Counted from the first letter of the stretch, positions 7,865 through 18,210 are shown. The stretch is DNA of 64,000 bases from Vibrio brasiliensis LMG 20546 (GCF_000189255.1 NZ_AEVS01000071.1:1-64000); one strand, 5' to 3'. Notes: generated by a model not told the origin, from the sequence alone. Numbers and translations: made by a program.

Positions 7865-9865
7865 TTATTGGATTTTGAACTGGCCCATTTCACGATTTAA
7901 CTCATCAACCTGATTTCTTACCTGACTCGACACATCTGATGACGAGTGCGAAATGTCCGCAACATCATCAACCGAAGCGATAACCTGTTCCATCAAGCTC
8001 TGAATTTCATCGGTTGCCTGCGACTGCTGTTGCGCCGAACTCAGCAGCTCTTTCATCTGTTGGTTTAGCGCTTCGATCTGCTCAGTTGTTGAGCTCAAGG
8101 TTCCATAGGCCTGCTCTGTATGATCAGCCCCTTCTTCAGCAAGTCCCTTACTCTTTTCTATCTCATTCACAACCGCTTTAGTCGATGTCTGAATCGCGTT
8201 AACGATATTATTAATCTCTGTAGTCGATTCGGTAGTGCGTGTTGCCAATAGTCGCACTTCATCTGCAACCACAGCGAATCCTCGACCGTATTCCCCCGCC
8301 CTAGCCGCTTCAATCGCAGCGTTAAGCGCGAGTAGGTTGGTTTGCTCCGCTAAGCCCTCGATTACTTCCGTCACTCGGCCAATAGCTTCACTCTCTTTAC
8401 TCAGTTCATCAACCTGAAAACTCGCTTTCTCGATCGTTGAATGAAGAAGCCCGACGGTATTCTTGTTCAAATCAAGCGCATTGGTACCATGCTCAATTTG
8501 GCTCTTAGACTCGACCAGATTAGTCACAGATTGCTCTGCTTGCATCGCGGTATCGCTAGCAGACCTGCTAACTTCACCAACCTGCTGACCCACCAGCTCC
8601 ATGGTTGCTTTTTGTCGTTCAACTTGAGAGACCGTCTGCCCATTGGCATCAAGTAACGACTTCATACTATCGCCAACGGTGTTAGCTTTAGCCGTAACGC
8701 CTTTTACAATACTCGCTAACTCGTCATTCATCTTATTGATCGACTGAGTAAGGCTGGCTAACTCGTCACTACCTTCAATTTGCAGCGGCGCCTGAGAAAC
8801 ATCGCCGTCAGCAATCGCCTCAGCACGCTTTGAAACCGTCGCGACACGTCGCCCAATATTCTTACCCATAAAGTGGGCGGTTGTGACAGAAACAATCACG
8901 ACCAAAGCAATCGATGCGAGCAGCAACTTAATCACGTTGCTGACTGAGTTAAAGATGCCTTGACCACTTGCGTCAGCCAGTGCTTGCTGCTGACTAATCA
9001 CAGTTTCAAAACTGCTGTTAAGCTGTTCAACCGCTGGCACGAGTTCGTTGGCCATTTTCTGATTGGCAATATTCCAGTCAGCGGACTTACGTAGTGTTAC
9101 CACCTGATCCGCTAACGGGAAGTAAAGTTGCTGCATCTCTTTAAACAGTGACCATAAACCCTGATCGCTGCTCGATAGCAACTCCTTCTTCGATTCAATC
9201 TCTTGCACCGACTTATCGTGTGATTTCAAGAAGTCCTGATATTTATCCAGATGATCCTGCGTACCATACAGAAGAAAATCTCGCATTGAGGAAAGTGCAT
9301 TGGCAAGAGAGGTGTAACTATCTGCATAAAGTCTGAAAAGACGCTTGCGCTCTCCACCTTCTTTATTACCCGCTTCATCATTGATCAGTCCCTGCAACTG
9401 ATCGAGTGCGACTTCTGCAATCGGTGCCGCTTCATAGATAAACAGCGAGTGGGCCGGCAGGTTCTCATCGGTGTGACTCAGTTCAGCAATCTCATTCAAC
9501 AACCCTGTCACTACTGACCACTGGTAGATAAGTTGTTGATAGCTATCGGCATCGACGAGGGATTCCAGTTGAGGCAATGACTCTTCTACTTCAAGTATCG
9601 CTTGGTCAAGTTTCGCTTTTTGCTCTGGTCCGGTAACTTCATCGCCGCCTAATAGCATATAAGCTCTGAGTGATGATACCGTGGCCTGAATTGACTGTTG
9701 GATCGAACGTCCGGCATCTACGGTCGGTAAATCGCGCTCTAATAAAGAGCTGGTATGTGTATCGACTGTGCTGATGCTACGAAAGATTAAAAACGCGGAA
9801 ACGATAAAAAGTACTGCAAGCGACAGAAAACTTAGCTGTAACTTCCCTGATATCGTGAGTTTCAT
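7865..9865 (-). CDS. methyl-accepting chemotaxis protein
   Basis: This 666-residue chemoreceptor has membrane helices near residues 7-29 and 313-333. Between them lies a long periplasmic helical sensor domain of about 280 residues, rich in heptad-like repeats. A HAMP linker follows, then a signalling domain with the hallmark [19 protein letters not shown] hairpin tip around residues 512-530. It would report an external ligand to CheA/CheW and be methylated by CheR. The large all-helical sensor resembles helical-bundle receptors, but the ligand is unknown. It is transcribed alone, upstream of the diguanylate cyclase gene on the same strand. Confidence 0.93.
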   Translation of the reverse strand: MKLTISGKLQLSFLSLAVLFIVSAFLIFRSISTVDTHTSSLLERDLPTVDAGRSIQQSIQATVSSLRAYMLLGGDEVTGPEQKAKLDQAILEVEESLPQLESLVDADSYQQLIYQWSVVTGLLNEIAELSHTDENLPAHSLFIYEAAPIAEVALDQLQGLINDEAGNKEGGERKRLFRLYADSYTSLANALSSMRDFLLYGTQDHLDKYQDFLKSHDKSVQEIESKKELLSSSDQGLWSLFKEMQQLYFPLADQVVTLRKSADWNIANQKMANELVPAVEQLNSSFETVISQQQALADASGQGIFNSVSNVIKLLLASIALVVIVSVTTAHFMGKNIGRRVATVSKRAEAIADGDVSQAPLQIEGSDELASLTQSINKMNDELASIVKGVTAKANTVGDSMKSLLDANGQTVSQVERQKATMELVGQQVGEVSRSASDTAMQAEQSVTNLVESKSQIEHGTNALDLNKNTVGLLHSTIEKASFQVDELSKESEAIGRVTEVIEGLAEQTNLLALNAAIEAARAGEYGRGFAVVADEVRLLATRTTESTTEINNIVNAIQTSTKAVVNEIEKSKGLAEEGADHTEQAYGTLSSTTEQIEALNQQMKELLSSAQQQSQATDEIQSLMEQVIASVDDVADISHSSSDVSSQVRNQVDELNREMGQFKIQ

Positions 9866-9977
9866 CCATTAACTCCTATAGTAAGTTCAAAGCTTACTAT
9901 AGCGTCTTGCTGTTAGTTGTTAAATAAATGTGTATCAATAAATTAAACTTTTGTATTAGAAAGCTAAAAGCGGATAC

Positions 9978-10004
9978 AAAAAATCCCCGCCAGGCGAGGA
10001 TTTT
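9978..10004 (-). terminator. rho-independent terminator of the DUF3332 gene
   Basis: On the minus strand an 11-bp stem (AAAATCCTCGC with GCGGGGATTTT, one G.T pair) ends in six T, 26 bases after the DUF3332 stop codon. Confidence 0.8.
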
Positions 10005-10029
10005 AGGAGTCAACGTCAGTCTACAAAAA

Positions 10030-10569
10030 TTAAATGCTTGCAGCTGAAACGTATTGAGTTAGCTCGTCGTTAGAAACCGTTGTGATGTACTGATCATCAA
10101 GGTAGAACGCTACGCTATCTGCAGACTTCTCACCACGAAGTACCTGTTGTGTACCGTCGATGTATGAAATATCCATCTGCATTGTGTTCGCATCGATTTG
10201 CTGCATTGTCGCTTTTTCGATGTTTGCATTGTTTGCTAGTGGAACTTCTTTCAGTGAGCTGTCCAGGTGACCATTCACTTTAATGTAGTTTTTAGTTGGA
10301 GTATCAACAACTGCTGGAGACTTACCAGAAATTGGGTTAGTACCAGTCCAGAATTCAATTGCGTTGAATACGAACAGGTCAATCGTACCAGCAATACCGT
10401 AAACAGGAGATAGAAGAAGGAACATACCTTCACGACCGTAACGGTTATCTACTACTTCAAGGTTGAATTTTGACACTAATCCAGTCGTCGCCATTTGACC
10501 CATACAACCAGTCAAAGAAGACACACCCAGACCTACAACAATAGCCATTTTTAATGCGTTAGTTTTCAT
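10030..10569 (-). CDS. DUF3332 family lipoprotein
   Basis: This 179-residue protein has a short signal peptide with the lipobox LTGC (Cys at about residue 22), so it is predicted to be a lipoprotein. The middle part (RYGREGMFLLLSPVYGIAGTIDLFVFNAIEFWTG, described here only in outline) contains a hydrophobic stretch typical of DUF3332. That family is uncharacterised and common in Vibrio. The gene has its own terminator and a 569-base gap upstream to the divergent symporter gene, so it is probably a single transcription unit. Function is not known. Confidence 0.8.
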   Translation of the reverse strand: MKTNALKMAIVVGLGVSSLTGCMGQMATTGLVSKFNLEVVDNRYGREGMFLLLSPVYGIAGTIDLFVFNAIEFWTGTNPISGKSPAVVDTPTKNYIKVNGHLDSSLKEVPLANNANIEKATMQQIDANTMQMDISYIDGTQQVLRGEKSADSVAFYLDDQYITTVSNDELTQYVSAASI

Positions 10570-11138
10570 CTATACCACCACTTAATCAAGATGGCGCGCA
10601 TCGTACTCCTGTTTCTGTTTAAAGCAATCCATCAACATATACAATTGACATAAATTTTACCGTGTTAAGTTTTTGTTTTAACTAGGTTATTTCTTACATC
10701 ATTCACTAGATATTGTGCTATTTTTCATTCAATCCTGCTAGCTATAGTAGTCACGTTGATAAGCTATTGATCTTAAGTAAGACAACTAACGCTATACAGT
10801 AAGAATAATCTGTGAAAGCCAGGCATAACCTCATCTCTCACTGTTCAAATAGTAAACACACAGTTTTATATATACGACCAAAGTGCAATATATCCGACCA
10901 AATTAGTCAGCTATTGGTTTATATAAAATCCAGACTTTCGCAAATAACCAGTGAATAAGTTCAAAATTACACAACAAGGTTGGTAAAAATCAGAATTGTT
11001 TGCTGGATCAACTTTTCCGTCAAAGATGTTGCGTGCTTATTTATTAAATGAATAATAGTCGGTGTTACACATTTGTAACAAAACACAACATTATATAAGT
11101 ATTATTTATAAGTAATTAATTTCACAGGCAGGAAAAGC
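10570..11138. other. 569-base divergent intergenic region
   Basis: This AT-rich gap separates the minus-strand DUF3332 gene and the plus-strand symporter gene and must hold both promoters. A near-direct repeat, ATATACGACCAAA and ATATCCGACCAAA, is visible around 10872-10901. I found no tandem glycine-riboswitch aptamer of the kind known upstream of some Vibrio Na+/alanine symporter genes. No small ORF with a good ribosome site was seen. Confidence 0.5.
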
Positions 11139-12686
11139 ATGACAAAGCGTATTTCGCTAGCCATATTGGCGAATATATTTGCAGGTAGCGCTGCAGCATC
11201 CACCTTGGATGACAAAATCAACGAAGTCGTTGCACCTATCGTTAACCCTTTTGTAGGAATGATCTTCTCGACTATTCCGTTCCCTTTTACTGACGTACAG
11301 GTGCCGTGGATTGTTCTTTGGTTAGTTGTTGCCGCATCTTTCTTCACTTTCTACTTAGGCTTCATCAACGTGCGTGGTTTCAAACACGCTGTTCAACTGG
11401 TATCAGGTAAGTTCTCTGATCCAAAAGCAAAAGAAGATGGTGAGGTTTCTCACTTCCAGGCACTAACTACTGCCCTTTCAGGTACCGTTGGTCTTGGTAA
11501 CATCGCTGGTGTTGCTGTCGCAGTATCTATCGGTGGCGCAGGTGCAACATTCTGGATGATCCTGGCGGGTCTGTTAGGTATGTCGAGCAAGTTCGTAGAA
11601 TGTGCTCTTGGTGTTAAATACCGTAATACTAACCCAGACGGTTCAGTTTCTGGTGGTCCAATGTACTACCTGAGCAAAGGTCTGGCTAAACGCGGTAACG
11701 CTGCATTCGGTCGTACTCTGGCAGTCCTGTTCTCTGTTTTCGCAATCGGTGGTTCACTTGGTGGCGGTAACATGTTCCAGGCTAACCAGGCATTCAAGCA
11801 GGTTGTTGGTGTAACGGGTGGCGATGCTTCATTCTTCGCAGATAAAGGTTGGTTGTTCGGCCTAATCCTAGCGGTGATCGTTGGTATCGTAATCATCGGT
11901 GGTATCAAGTCTATCGCTAAAGTGACTGAAAAGATCGTTCCTTTCATGGCAACTATCTACGTAGGTGCAGCACTTATCATTATCCTGATGAACTTTGACC
12001 GTATCGACGATGCATTTAACGCGATTTTCAATGGTGCATTCACAGGTGAAGGTATTGCGGGCGGTGTAATCGGTGTGCTAATCCAAGGCTTCAAACGTGC
12101 GGCGTTCTCGAACGAAGCGGGTGTTGGTTCAGCAGCTATTGCTCACTCAGCAGTTAAAACTAAAGAGCCAATGTCTGAAGGTTTCGTATCTCTACTAGAA
12201 CCGTTCATCGATACTGTTGTTATCTGTACTATGACTGCTCTGGTTATCATCATCACTGGTTACCTGGACACAGATACTGGTCTGGCAGGTGTTGAACTAA
12301 CTTCAGCGGCATTCGGTAGTGCTATCAGCTGGTTCCCATACGTACTTGCTATCGCAGTAGTGCTGTTCGCATTCTCTACTATGATCTCTTGGTCTTACTA
12401 CGGTCTGAAAGCTTGGACTTACCTATTCGGTGAGAGCAAGACAGCTGAAATTATCTTCAAAGTTAAGTTCTGTATCTTCGTAGTAATCGGTGCGGCAATG
12501 AACCTTGGTCCAGTTATCGACTTCTCTGATGCAATGATCTTCGCAATGGCTCTAGTGAACATTGTTGGTCTTTACATCCTTGTACCTGAAGTTAAACGCG
12601 ACCTGGCTGATTACCTAGAACGTTTCAACGCTGGTAAAGTTTACAAAGTACAGCAGAAGCAAAACCTAACTGAGCAACCAGAGTAA
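11139..12686 (+). CDS. sodium:alanine symporter, AGCS family
   Basis: This 515-residue polytopic protein of the alanine/glycine:cation symporter family imports alanine or glycine with Na+. Family hallmarks visible are the [19 protein letters not shown] stretch (about residues 118-136), the [11 protein letters not shown] motif and the [20 protein letters not shown] region (about 317-336). An extra N-terminal hydrophobic stretch ending in AAAS looks like a cleavable signal. The start ATG follows AGGCAGGAAAAG. The gene has its own terminator and is flanked by long gaps, so it is monocistronic. Confidence 0.93.
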   Translation: MTKRISLAILANIFAGSAAASTLDDKINEVVAPIVNPFVGMIFSTIPFPFTDVQVPWIVLWLVVAASFFTFYLGFINVRGFKHAVQLVSGKFSDPKAKEDGEVSHFQALTTALSGTVGLGNIAGVAVAVSIGGAGATFWMILAGLLGMSSKFVECALGVKYRNTNPDGSVSGGPMYYLSKGLAKRGNAAFGRTLAVLFSVFAIGGSLGGGNMFQANQAFKQVVGVTGGDASFFADKGWLFGLILAVIVGIVIIGGIKSIAKVTEKIVPFMATIYVGAALIIILMNFDRIDDAFNAIFNGAFTGEGIAGGVIGVLIQGFKRAAFSNEAGVGSAAIAHSAVKTKEPMSEGFVSLLEPFIDTVVICTMTALVIIITGYLDTDTGLAGVELTSAAFGSAISWFPYVLAIAVVLFAFSTMISWSYYGLKAWTYLFGESKTAEIIFKVKFCIFVVIGAAMNLGPVIDFSDAMIFAMALVNIVGLYILVPEVKRDLADYLERFNAGKVYKVQQKQNLTEQPE

Positions 12687-12713
12687 TCAGATACTCAATT
12701 GCATAAGTGTTAC

Positions 12714-12741
12714 AAACAGCAGGCTCAGGCCTGCTGTTTTT
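12714..12741 (+). terminator. rho-independent terminator of the symporter gene
   Basis: The hairpin AAACAGCAGGC TCAG GCCTGCTGTTT is followed by T residues, 28 bases after the symporter stop codon. Confidence 0.88.
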
Positions 12742-13177
12742 CGTTTATCTGGCCATAAAATCAAATTATTTCTTTATCTAAACTTGCAAACCAATCTCCT
12801 ACAGCCGATTCAATCACAAGTATAAAAGTCCAGTTTTTGCCCCCTACTTTGTTAACAAACGCTATTTTTCCCCATCAAACTGCAAACTGTAAGCCCTGCT
12901 TTACTACATGATAATCACTCTCAACATGCGAGTTTTAACATCTTTGTTACACTTACCTTAATGAGTAATGGTTGAAATTGATCGCTATTTTCCTTTGAGT
13001 TTGTAGCTTAAAAGTACGTAGCTAGCGCTTTCATCAGCAGGTTGTTTTAACCGTTACCGATAAGTTGTATGAAATTTAAGTATCTATCTGGACTCCGAAA
13101 TACCGAAACATGGTTGGGAGTCAGACAAGGTTACTCATAAGTGCGATCCACCTCTGAGTAACAAAAAGGAGATAGTA
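12742..13177 (+). promoter_or_regulatory. upstream region of the 2-oxoacid dehydrogenase operon with two leader hairpins
   Basis: No gene is seen in this 436-base stretch. Just before the E1alpha start are two inverted repeats. One pairs GACTCC (13091-13096) with GGAGTC (13117-13122). The other is a perfect 8-bp pair, GTTACTCA (13130-13137) with TGAGTAAC (13155-13162). The second ends eight bases before the AAGGAG ribosome site. They may form a structured 5' leader, or one may be a protein operator. No LiuR-like ACGT-ACGT site was found here. Confidence 0.4.
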
Positions 13178-14284
13178 ATGAATGTTCAGACACTACCCAT
13201 GTTACGTTTCATCGACCACGATGGTCACTCGGTGAATCAACTTCCCGCATGGGCAGACTTAGCGACCTTGACCGCTTTTTACCGCGATATGGTTCTGACC
13301 CGAACGTATGACAATAAAGCTGTCGCATTACAACGAACGGGTAAACTAGGTACCTATCCTTCCCATCTGGGCTCAGAGGCATTTGGCGTCGGTATCGGAC
13401 ACGCAATGCACCCCAGAGATGTCTTTATTCCCTATTACCGGGATATGCCTGCTATGTGGGTTCGTGGCATAGCGATGGAGAAAAACCTTCAATACTGGGG
13501 CGGTGATGAACGAGGCAGCGACTTTCATGTCACACCAAGTAACGGTGGTTCACCAGAACCCTGTCATGATCTTCCTTTCTGCGTACCTATCGCCACTCAA
13601 TGCACTCATGCTGTAGGTGTCGCCTCAGCGCTAAAAATAGACAATCAGCATCATGCTGCACTCGTCACTTGTGGTGATGGTGCGACATCAAAAGGTGACT
13701 TCTTAGAAAGCATCAACTGTGCAGGCGCGTGGAATCTTCCATTAGTGTTTGTGGTTAACAATAACCAGTGGGCTATCTCAGTGCCGCGCGCACTACAATG
13801 TGCCGCTGAATTTCTTTCTGATAAAGCCAAAGGCGCTGGAATCATCGGCGTCACCGTTGATGGCAATGATGTTGTCGCTGTGCACGATACCGTTTTAGCG
13901 GCGCTAGACCGAGCGCGCAAAGGCAAAGGACCAACATTGATCGAAGCAGTCAGCTATCGACTTAGTGACCACACTACCGCAGATGATGCCAGCCGTTACC
14001 GTAGTAGTGATGAACTTAATCAGGCATGGCAGTTCGAACCGATCAAACGCCTTAAAGCCTATTTGGTTGCCAATGGAGTCTGGAACGAGCAGTTAGAGGA
14101 GGAGTGGTTAAACAGCTGCAAGCAGCAAGTCGAAGCCGCTGTCGAACATTACCTCAGTCTCCCTCCACAAGCACCGGAAAGCGCATTCGATTTTCTCTAT
14201 GAACATGCTCCCGCTGAACTGAATCAACAACGCGACGAACTGATCAACAAGGCGATGCGTATGCAAGGAGGCAAACATGGCTGA
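13178..14284 (+). CDS. 2-oxoacid dehydrogenase E1 component, alpha subunit
   Basis: This 368-residue subunit of a thiamine-diphosphate E1 decarboxylase forms an alpha2beta2 enzyme with the next gene. The thiamine-binding motif runs from GDGATSKGDF (about residue 165) to NNNQWAIS (about residue 191). The phosphorylation-loop region YRLSDHTTADDASRYR is also conserved. The sequence type suits a branched-chain 2-oxoacid or pyruvate dehydrogenase. Since ETF genes with a LiuR-like site lie next door, branched-chain oxoacids are the better guess. The start follows AAGGAG. The 3' end overlaps the E1beta gene by eight bases, indicating translational coupling. Confidence 0.9.
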   Translation: MNVQTLPMLRFIDHDGHSVNQLPAWADLATLTAFYRDMVLTRTYDNKAVALQRTGKLGTYPSHLGSEAFGVGIGHAMHPRDVFIPYYRDMPAMWVRGIAMEKNLQYWGGDERGSDFHVTPSNGGSPEPCHDLPFCVPIATQCTHAVGVASALKIDNQHHAALVTCGDGATSKGDFLESINCAGAWNLPLVFVVNNNQWAISVPRALQCAAEFLSDKAKGAGIIGVTVDGNDVVAVHDTVLAALDRARKGKGPTLIEAVSYRLSDHTTADDASRYRSSDELNQAWQFEPIKRLKAYLVANGVWNEQLEEEWLNSCKQQVEAAVEHYLSLPPQAPESAFDFLYEHAPAELNQQRDELINKAMRMQGGKHG

Positions 14285-15260
14285 GATAACGTTAGTCGAA
14301 GCAGTTAACCTGGCACTGCATCACGAGATGAGCAAGGATTCGAGCGTGGTGGTTCTCGGCGAAGACGTCGGCGATAACGGCGGTGTATTTCGCGCTACAG
14401 TCGGCTTAAAAGAGAAGTTTGGCTTGCGCCGTGTTATCGATACTCCTTTAGCTGAGGCTCTTATCGGAGGGGTTTCCGTTGGTATGGCAAGCCAAGGGTT
14501 GCGTCCCGTCGCTGAATTCCAGTTTCAGGGCTTCGTTTTCCCTGCACTGGAACATTTAATGTGTCATGCAGCCCGAATGAGAAACCGTACCCGCGGTCGC
14601 CTTACCTGCCCTGCTGTATTTCGCGCACCATTTGGCGGTGGTATTCACGCACCGGAACATCATTCAGAGAGCGTAGAAGCCCTGTTTGCTCACACCGCTG
14701 GCTTTAAAGTTGTCGTACCGTCTTCACCACAAAGAGCTTATGGCTTGTTGCTTGCAGCAATTCGAAGCAATGATCCTGTGATGTTTTTCGAGCCTAAGCG
14801 TATCTACCGCACGGTTAAATCAGAAGTGGTCGATAGCGGGGAAGCTTTGCCTCTTGATACCTGTTTTACTCTGCGTAAAGGTCGCGACATTACGCTGGTG
14901 ACATGGGGCGCGTGTGTGGTCGAGTCACTGCAAGCCGCCCAGACCCTATCATCACAAGGCATAGAAGCCGAGGTTATCGATCTCTCGTCGATCAAACCGA
15001 TTGATATGGACACCATAATTGCGTCACTTGAGAAAACGGGTCGCCTGCTAGTGGTACATGAGGCAAGCCGAACTTGTGGTGTCGGTTCAGAGATTGTTGC
15101 CCGCACCGCAGAAAAAGCAATGTGTCTGTTGAAGGCACCACCTCGACGTGTCACTGGTATGGATACCATCATGCCTTACTACCGAAATGAAGATTATTTT
15201 ATGATTCATGAACAAGACATCGTCCTAGCAGCACGAGAACTTGTGGAGGGTTGGAAATGA
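14277..15260 (+). CDS. 2-oxoacid dehydrogenase E1 component, beta subunit
   Basis: This 327-residue protein is the E1 beta subunit that completes the thiamine-diphosphate site. Typical landmarks are VLGEDVGDNGGVFRAT (about residues 26-41), DTPLAEALIGGVSVGMA (about 55-72) and the C-terminal transketolase domain with LTVVHEA-like LLVVHEASRTCGVGSE (about 259-274). The start has a strong AGGAGG box inside the E1alpha gene. The stop codon overlaps the E2 start as ATGA. The tight overlaps show a single operon E1alpha-E1beta-E2. The E3 dihydrolipoamide dehydrogenase is not in this window and is probably shared with the other oxoacid dehydrogenases. Confidence 0.92.
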   Translation: MAEITLVEAVNLALHHEMSKDSSVVVLGEDVGDNGGVFRATVGLKEKFGLRRVIDTPLAEALIGGVSVGMASQGLRPVAEFQFQGFVFPALEHLMCHAARMRNRTRGRLTCPAVFRAPFGGGIHAPEHHSESVEALFAHTAGFKVVVPSSPQRAYGLLLAAIRSNDPVMFFEPKRIYRTVKSEVVDSGEALPLDTCFTLRKGRDITLVTWGACVVESLQAAQTLSSQGIEAEVIDLSSIKPIDMDTIIASLEKTGRLLVVHEASRTCGVGSEIVARTAEKAMCLLKAPPRRVTGMDTIMPYYRNEDYFMIHEQDIVLAARELVEGWK

Positions 15261-16393
15261 AAACGTTCTTATTACCTGACCTTGGCGAAGGATTAGCCGA
15301 GTCTGAGATTGTCGAATGGCACATTAACGTCGGTGATTCCGTTGAACTCGACCAGGTAGTCCTAACGGTCGAAACCGCCAAAGCAGTGGTTGAAGTTCCT
15401 GCTCCATACTCTGGTGTCGTCGTTAGTCGTCATGGCGAGGCAGGAGATGTGATTAACATTGGCGCTTTGTTACTGGAAATAGAGGAACAGCCTGAACTCG
15501 TCGCTACGGGAGCAGTAAAAGCCAAACAACAAGACGCAGCAACTGTGGTAGGCAATGTGTCACAAACCACGCATCAGGTTGATGTCGATGATTTCTGGAT
15601 TGGCAGCACCCATAACCCATCTGCAGACGAATTGATTACTGCCCTGCCATCTGCCCGCCTGCTGGCAAAAAAACTCGGGGTTGAGCTTAAAACGGTCAGT
15701 GGTACCGGGCCAAACGGCATGATTACCGATAATGATATTTATGCCGAAGCGCGTAAACAGAGTCCCGGAACCGAGGTACTCAAAGGTGCGCGACGCACTA
15801 TGGTATCGACCATGTCAGAGTCCCATCATAATGTCGCGGCGGTAACCATTACTGAAGAGGCCAGTTTAGCTAACTGGCAAGCCAATGAGGACATATCTGG
15901 CCGGCTTATCCGTGCTGTGGTTTATGCCTGTCAGGAGGAGCCTGCTCTTAATGCATGGTTTGACGCAGAAACAATGACCCGCTGTGTTCATAGTCGAGTC
16001 AACATAGGAATCGCCGTCGATAGTAGTCACGGGCTGTACGTGCCTGTCCTCAAACACGCTGAGACGTTTGAAGATAGCGATATTCGCAATTGGTTAAATG
16101 AAACGGTTCAGGGCATCAGGCAGCGAAAAATAGGTCGAGATAGCCTGCAAAACGCGACGATCACACTGTCTAACTTCGGCGCAATCGCTGGGATTTTCGC
16201 AACGCCAGTGGTCTCTCCCCCTCAAGTAGCGATCGTCGGTGCCGGGCGGATAATCGAACGCGTGGTAATGAAAGATGGCAACCCGGTTTCGGTAAAGGTA
16301 ATGCCACTTTCTATTACTTTTGACCATCGCGCCTGCACTGGGGGGGAAGCAGCAAGATTCACCAAAAAGCTGGTCGAACATTTGCAAAGTTAA
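15257..16393 (+). CDS. 2-oxoacid dehydrogenase E2 component, dihydrolipoamide acyltransferase
   Basis: This 378-residue E2 transfers the acyl group from lipoamide to CoA. It has one N-terminal lipoyl domain with the lipoylated lysine in VETAKAVVEVP (about residue 43) and a peripheral E3-binding domain (SARLLAKKLGVELKTVSGTG, about 130-150). The C-terminal catalytic domain ends with FDHRACTGGEAARF. The usual HxxxDG active-site aspartate is a threonine here, a variant seen in some acyltransferases with the DHRxVTGGEAAR form. I took the ATG at 15257, six bases after GGAGGG and overlapping the E1beta stop. A TTG two codons earlier is less likely. A strong terminator follows. Confidence 0.92.
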   Translation: MKTFLLPDLGEGLAESEIVEWHINVGDSVELDQVVLTVETAKAVVEVPAPYSGVVVSRHGEAGDVINIGALLLEIEEQPELVATGAVKAKQQDAATVVGNVSQTTHQVDVDDFWIGSTHNPSADELITALPSARLLAKKLGVELKTVSGTGPNGMITDNDIYAEARKQSPGTEVLKGARRTMVSTMSESHHNVAAVTITEEASLANWQANEDISGRLIRAVVYACQEEPALNAWFDAETMTRCVHSRVNIGIAVDSSHGLYVPVLKHAETFEDSDIRNWLNETVQGIRQRKIGRDSLQNATITLSNFGAIAGIFATPVVSPPQVAIVGAGRIIERVVMKDGNPVSVKVMPLSITFDHRACTGGEAARFTKKLVEHLQS

Positions 16394-16400
16394 ATCATTA

Positions 16401-16431
16401 ACGCCGAATCTTTCGATTCGGCGTTTTTTTT
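16401..16431. terminator. bidirectional terminator between the E2 and etfA genes
   Basis: A perfect 10-bp stem (ACGCCGAATC with GATTCGGCGT, loop TTTC region) is followed by eight T on the plus strand. It lies between the convergent E2 and etfA stop codons. The plus-strand T-run makes it a clear terminator for the E1-E2 operon. Confidence 0.9.
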
Positions 16432-16445
16432 GTTAAACATTCGAG

Positions 16446-17405
16446 TTAAGCGTCTATCTTTTCTATCAGTTCCGGTAACAGAGTAAACAAATCTCCCACC
16501 AGCCCATAGTCGGCAATTTCGAAAATTGGCGCGTCAGGATCACTATTGATAGCGACAATCACTTTTGAATCTTTCATCCCTGCTAAATGCTGAATCGCAC
16601 CAGAGATACCAATCGCGATGTATAAACGTGGCGCAACAATCTTACCAGTCTGACCCACTTGAAGGTCATTAGTCACAAAGCCCGCGTCAACAGCGGCTCT
16701 CGACGCACCAATCGCACCACCTAACTTATCCGCTAATGCTTCGACCATCGCAAAGTTTTCTTTGCTGCCTACGCCACGTCCTCCAGAAATGACCACGTCA
16801 GCGGCAGAAAGGTCCGGACGAGCGCTTTCTGTCACCACCTGGCCTAACATTTCAGTGTAGATAGAGGGAACATCAACGTCGATGGCTTCAACAGAGACAC
16901 TCGCTTGCTGGTCAGCACTCACCTTGTCAAAGGCGGATTCACGAATCGTCATGACAATGATCGAATCTTGAGATGAGACTCTGGCTAGGGCATTACCTGC
17001 ATATATTGGCCTAATCACTGTGTCAGCCGCTTCTATCGCAATGACATCTGAAAGTTGCCCCACATCGAGCAACGCTGCAATTCTTGGCGAGAGATCTTTA
17101 CCAAATGAGCTTGCTGAAACAAGGATATGTGAATAGGCCTCCGCCATTGCAGTGATCATTGGCGCAAGACGCTCGCTTAATGGCGTACTTAGTCTCGGAT
17201 CTGAAATAACCACGACTTTTGAAAGTTGTGCCAAGTTCGCACTTGATTGAACAAGGCCATCACATATCTCTCCAATCAAAAGTAAATCTAGGGGTGCATC
17301 GTTAGCGTGACGAGATATCTGGCTCGCAGCCTCTACGGTCGCTAATGTGCCTGAAGACAAGGTTTTGCCGTCATGCTCGGCAACAATAAGGATTCGATCA
17401 CTCAT
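16446..17405 (-). CDS. etfA: electron transfer flavoprotein alpha subunit
   Basis: This 319-residue FAD-binding subunit of electron transfer flavoprotein takes electrons from acyl-CoA dehydrogenases and passes them to ETF-quinone oxidoreductase. The C-terminal FAD-binding region is intact, with QVGQTGKIVAPRLYIAIGIS (about residues 253-272) and NSDPDAPIFEIADYGLVGD (about 291-309). The start at 17405 has a GGGAGG box and lies nine bases after the etfB stop, so etfB-etfA are cotranscribed. It ends at the bidirectional terminator it shares with the E2 gene. Confidence 0.95.
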   Translation of the reverse strand: MSDRILIVAEHDGKTLSSGTLATVEAASQISRHANDAPLDLLLIGEICDGLVQSSANLAQLSKVVVISDPRLSTPLSERLAPMITAMAEAYSHILVSASSFGKDLSPRIAALLDVGQLSDVIAIEAADTVIRPIYAGNALARVSSQDSIIVMTIRESAFDKVSADQQASVSVEAIDVDVPSIYTEMLGQVVTESARPDLSAADVVISGGRGVGSKENFAMVEALADKLGGAIGASRAAVDAGFVTNDLQVGQTGKIVAPRLYIAIGISGAIQHLAGMKDSKVIVAINSDPDAPIFEIADYGLVGDLFTLLPELIEKIDA

Positions 17406-17414
17406 AAAACCTCC

Positions 17415-18167
17415 CTAATCAATCACTTTAGCTTCGTTACGCAGTTTATCGACCAGCTCATCAACACTCGTGACCTTCACGCCGGCACTTCTTACCGCTG
17501 GAGCCATCACTTCGATGACCGTTTGTGAATCACGGATGACAACGCTTAGCTCATCAGGAGTCATGGTTTCCATTGGTTTACGTTTTGCTTTCATAATATT
17601 GGGCAAAGAGGCATACCGTGGTTCGTTAAGGCGTAAATCGGTGCTGACAATCGCAGGCAACGCCAGCTTAAGCCGCTCTAGTCCACCATCAACCTCTCTC
17701 TCTACCTCAATATATTCGCCATCAATCGTTAACTTTGATGCGAACGTAGCTTGTGGTCGACCAGTTAAGGCAGCTAACATCTGTGCCACTTGATTGTTGT
17801 CGGTATCAATGGATTGCTTACCAAGTAGCACAATACCCGCCTGTTCTTTTTCCATTAAGGCTTTGAGCACTTTTGCTACACTGAGTGGCTGACAGGTTTG
17901 AGTAACACTGACGTGAATCGCTCTGTCTGCACCTAAGGCTAACGCCGAGCGCAATTGCTCCTGGCATTCATCGCCACCGAGTGAAACAACGATGATTTCT
18001 TCAGCTGTACCCGCCTCTTTTAAGCGTATCGCTTCTTCAACCGCGATTTCACAAAACGGATTGATTGCCATTTTTACATTATCTGTCTCGACACCCGAAC
18101 CGTCAGACTTAATGCGTACCTTAGCGTAAGGATCTATCACGCGCTTAATTGCTACTAAAACTTTCAT
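17415..18167 (-). CDS. etfB: electron transfer flavoprotein beta subunit
   Basis: This 250-residue AMP-binding subunit of ETF begins MKVLVAIKRVIDPYAKVRIK. It carries the family signature around residues 35-60 (AINPFCEIAVEEAIRLKE) and the VDGGLERLKLALPAIVSTDLR region near 157-177. I place the start at 18167, where GGAG sits seven bases upstream. The frame is open 67 codons further, but that extension has no homologous character and covers the operator. It is first in the etfBA operon and divergent from the ETF-quinone oxidoreductase gene, with a LiuR-like site between them. Confidence 0.95.
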   Translation of the reverse strand: MKVLVAIKRVIDPYAKVRIKSDGSGVETDNVKMAINPFCEIAVEEAIRLKEAGTAEEIIVVSLGGDECQEQLRSALALGADRAIHVSVTQTCQPLSVAKVLKALMEKEQAGIVLLGKQSIDTDNNQVAQMLAALTGRPQATFASKLTIDGEYIEVEREVDGGLERLKLALPAIVSTDLRLNEPRYASLPNIMKAKRKPMETMTPDELSVVIRDSQTVIEVMAPAVRSAGVKVTSVDELVDKLRNEAKVID

Positions 18168-18210
18168 CGTATTCTCCGAAAGGCCAAGCGATAAGTTGAG
18201 CTTAGTAAAG

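Noticed and set aside
10570-11138. Possible glycine riboswitch before the Na+/alanine symporter gene
   Set aside because: Some Vibrio symporter genes have one, but I could not find the conserved tandem aptamer core or a terminator stem in this stretch.
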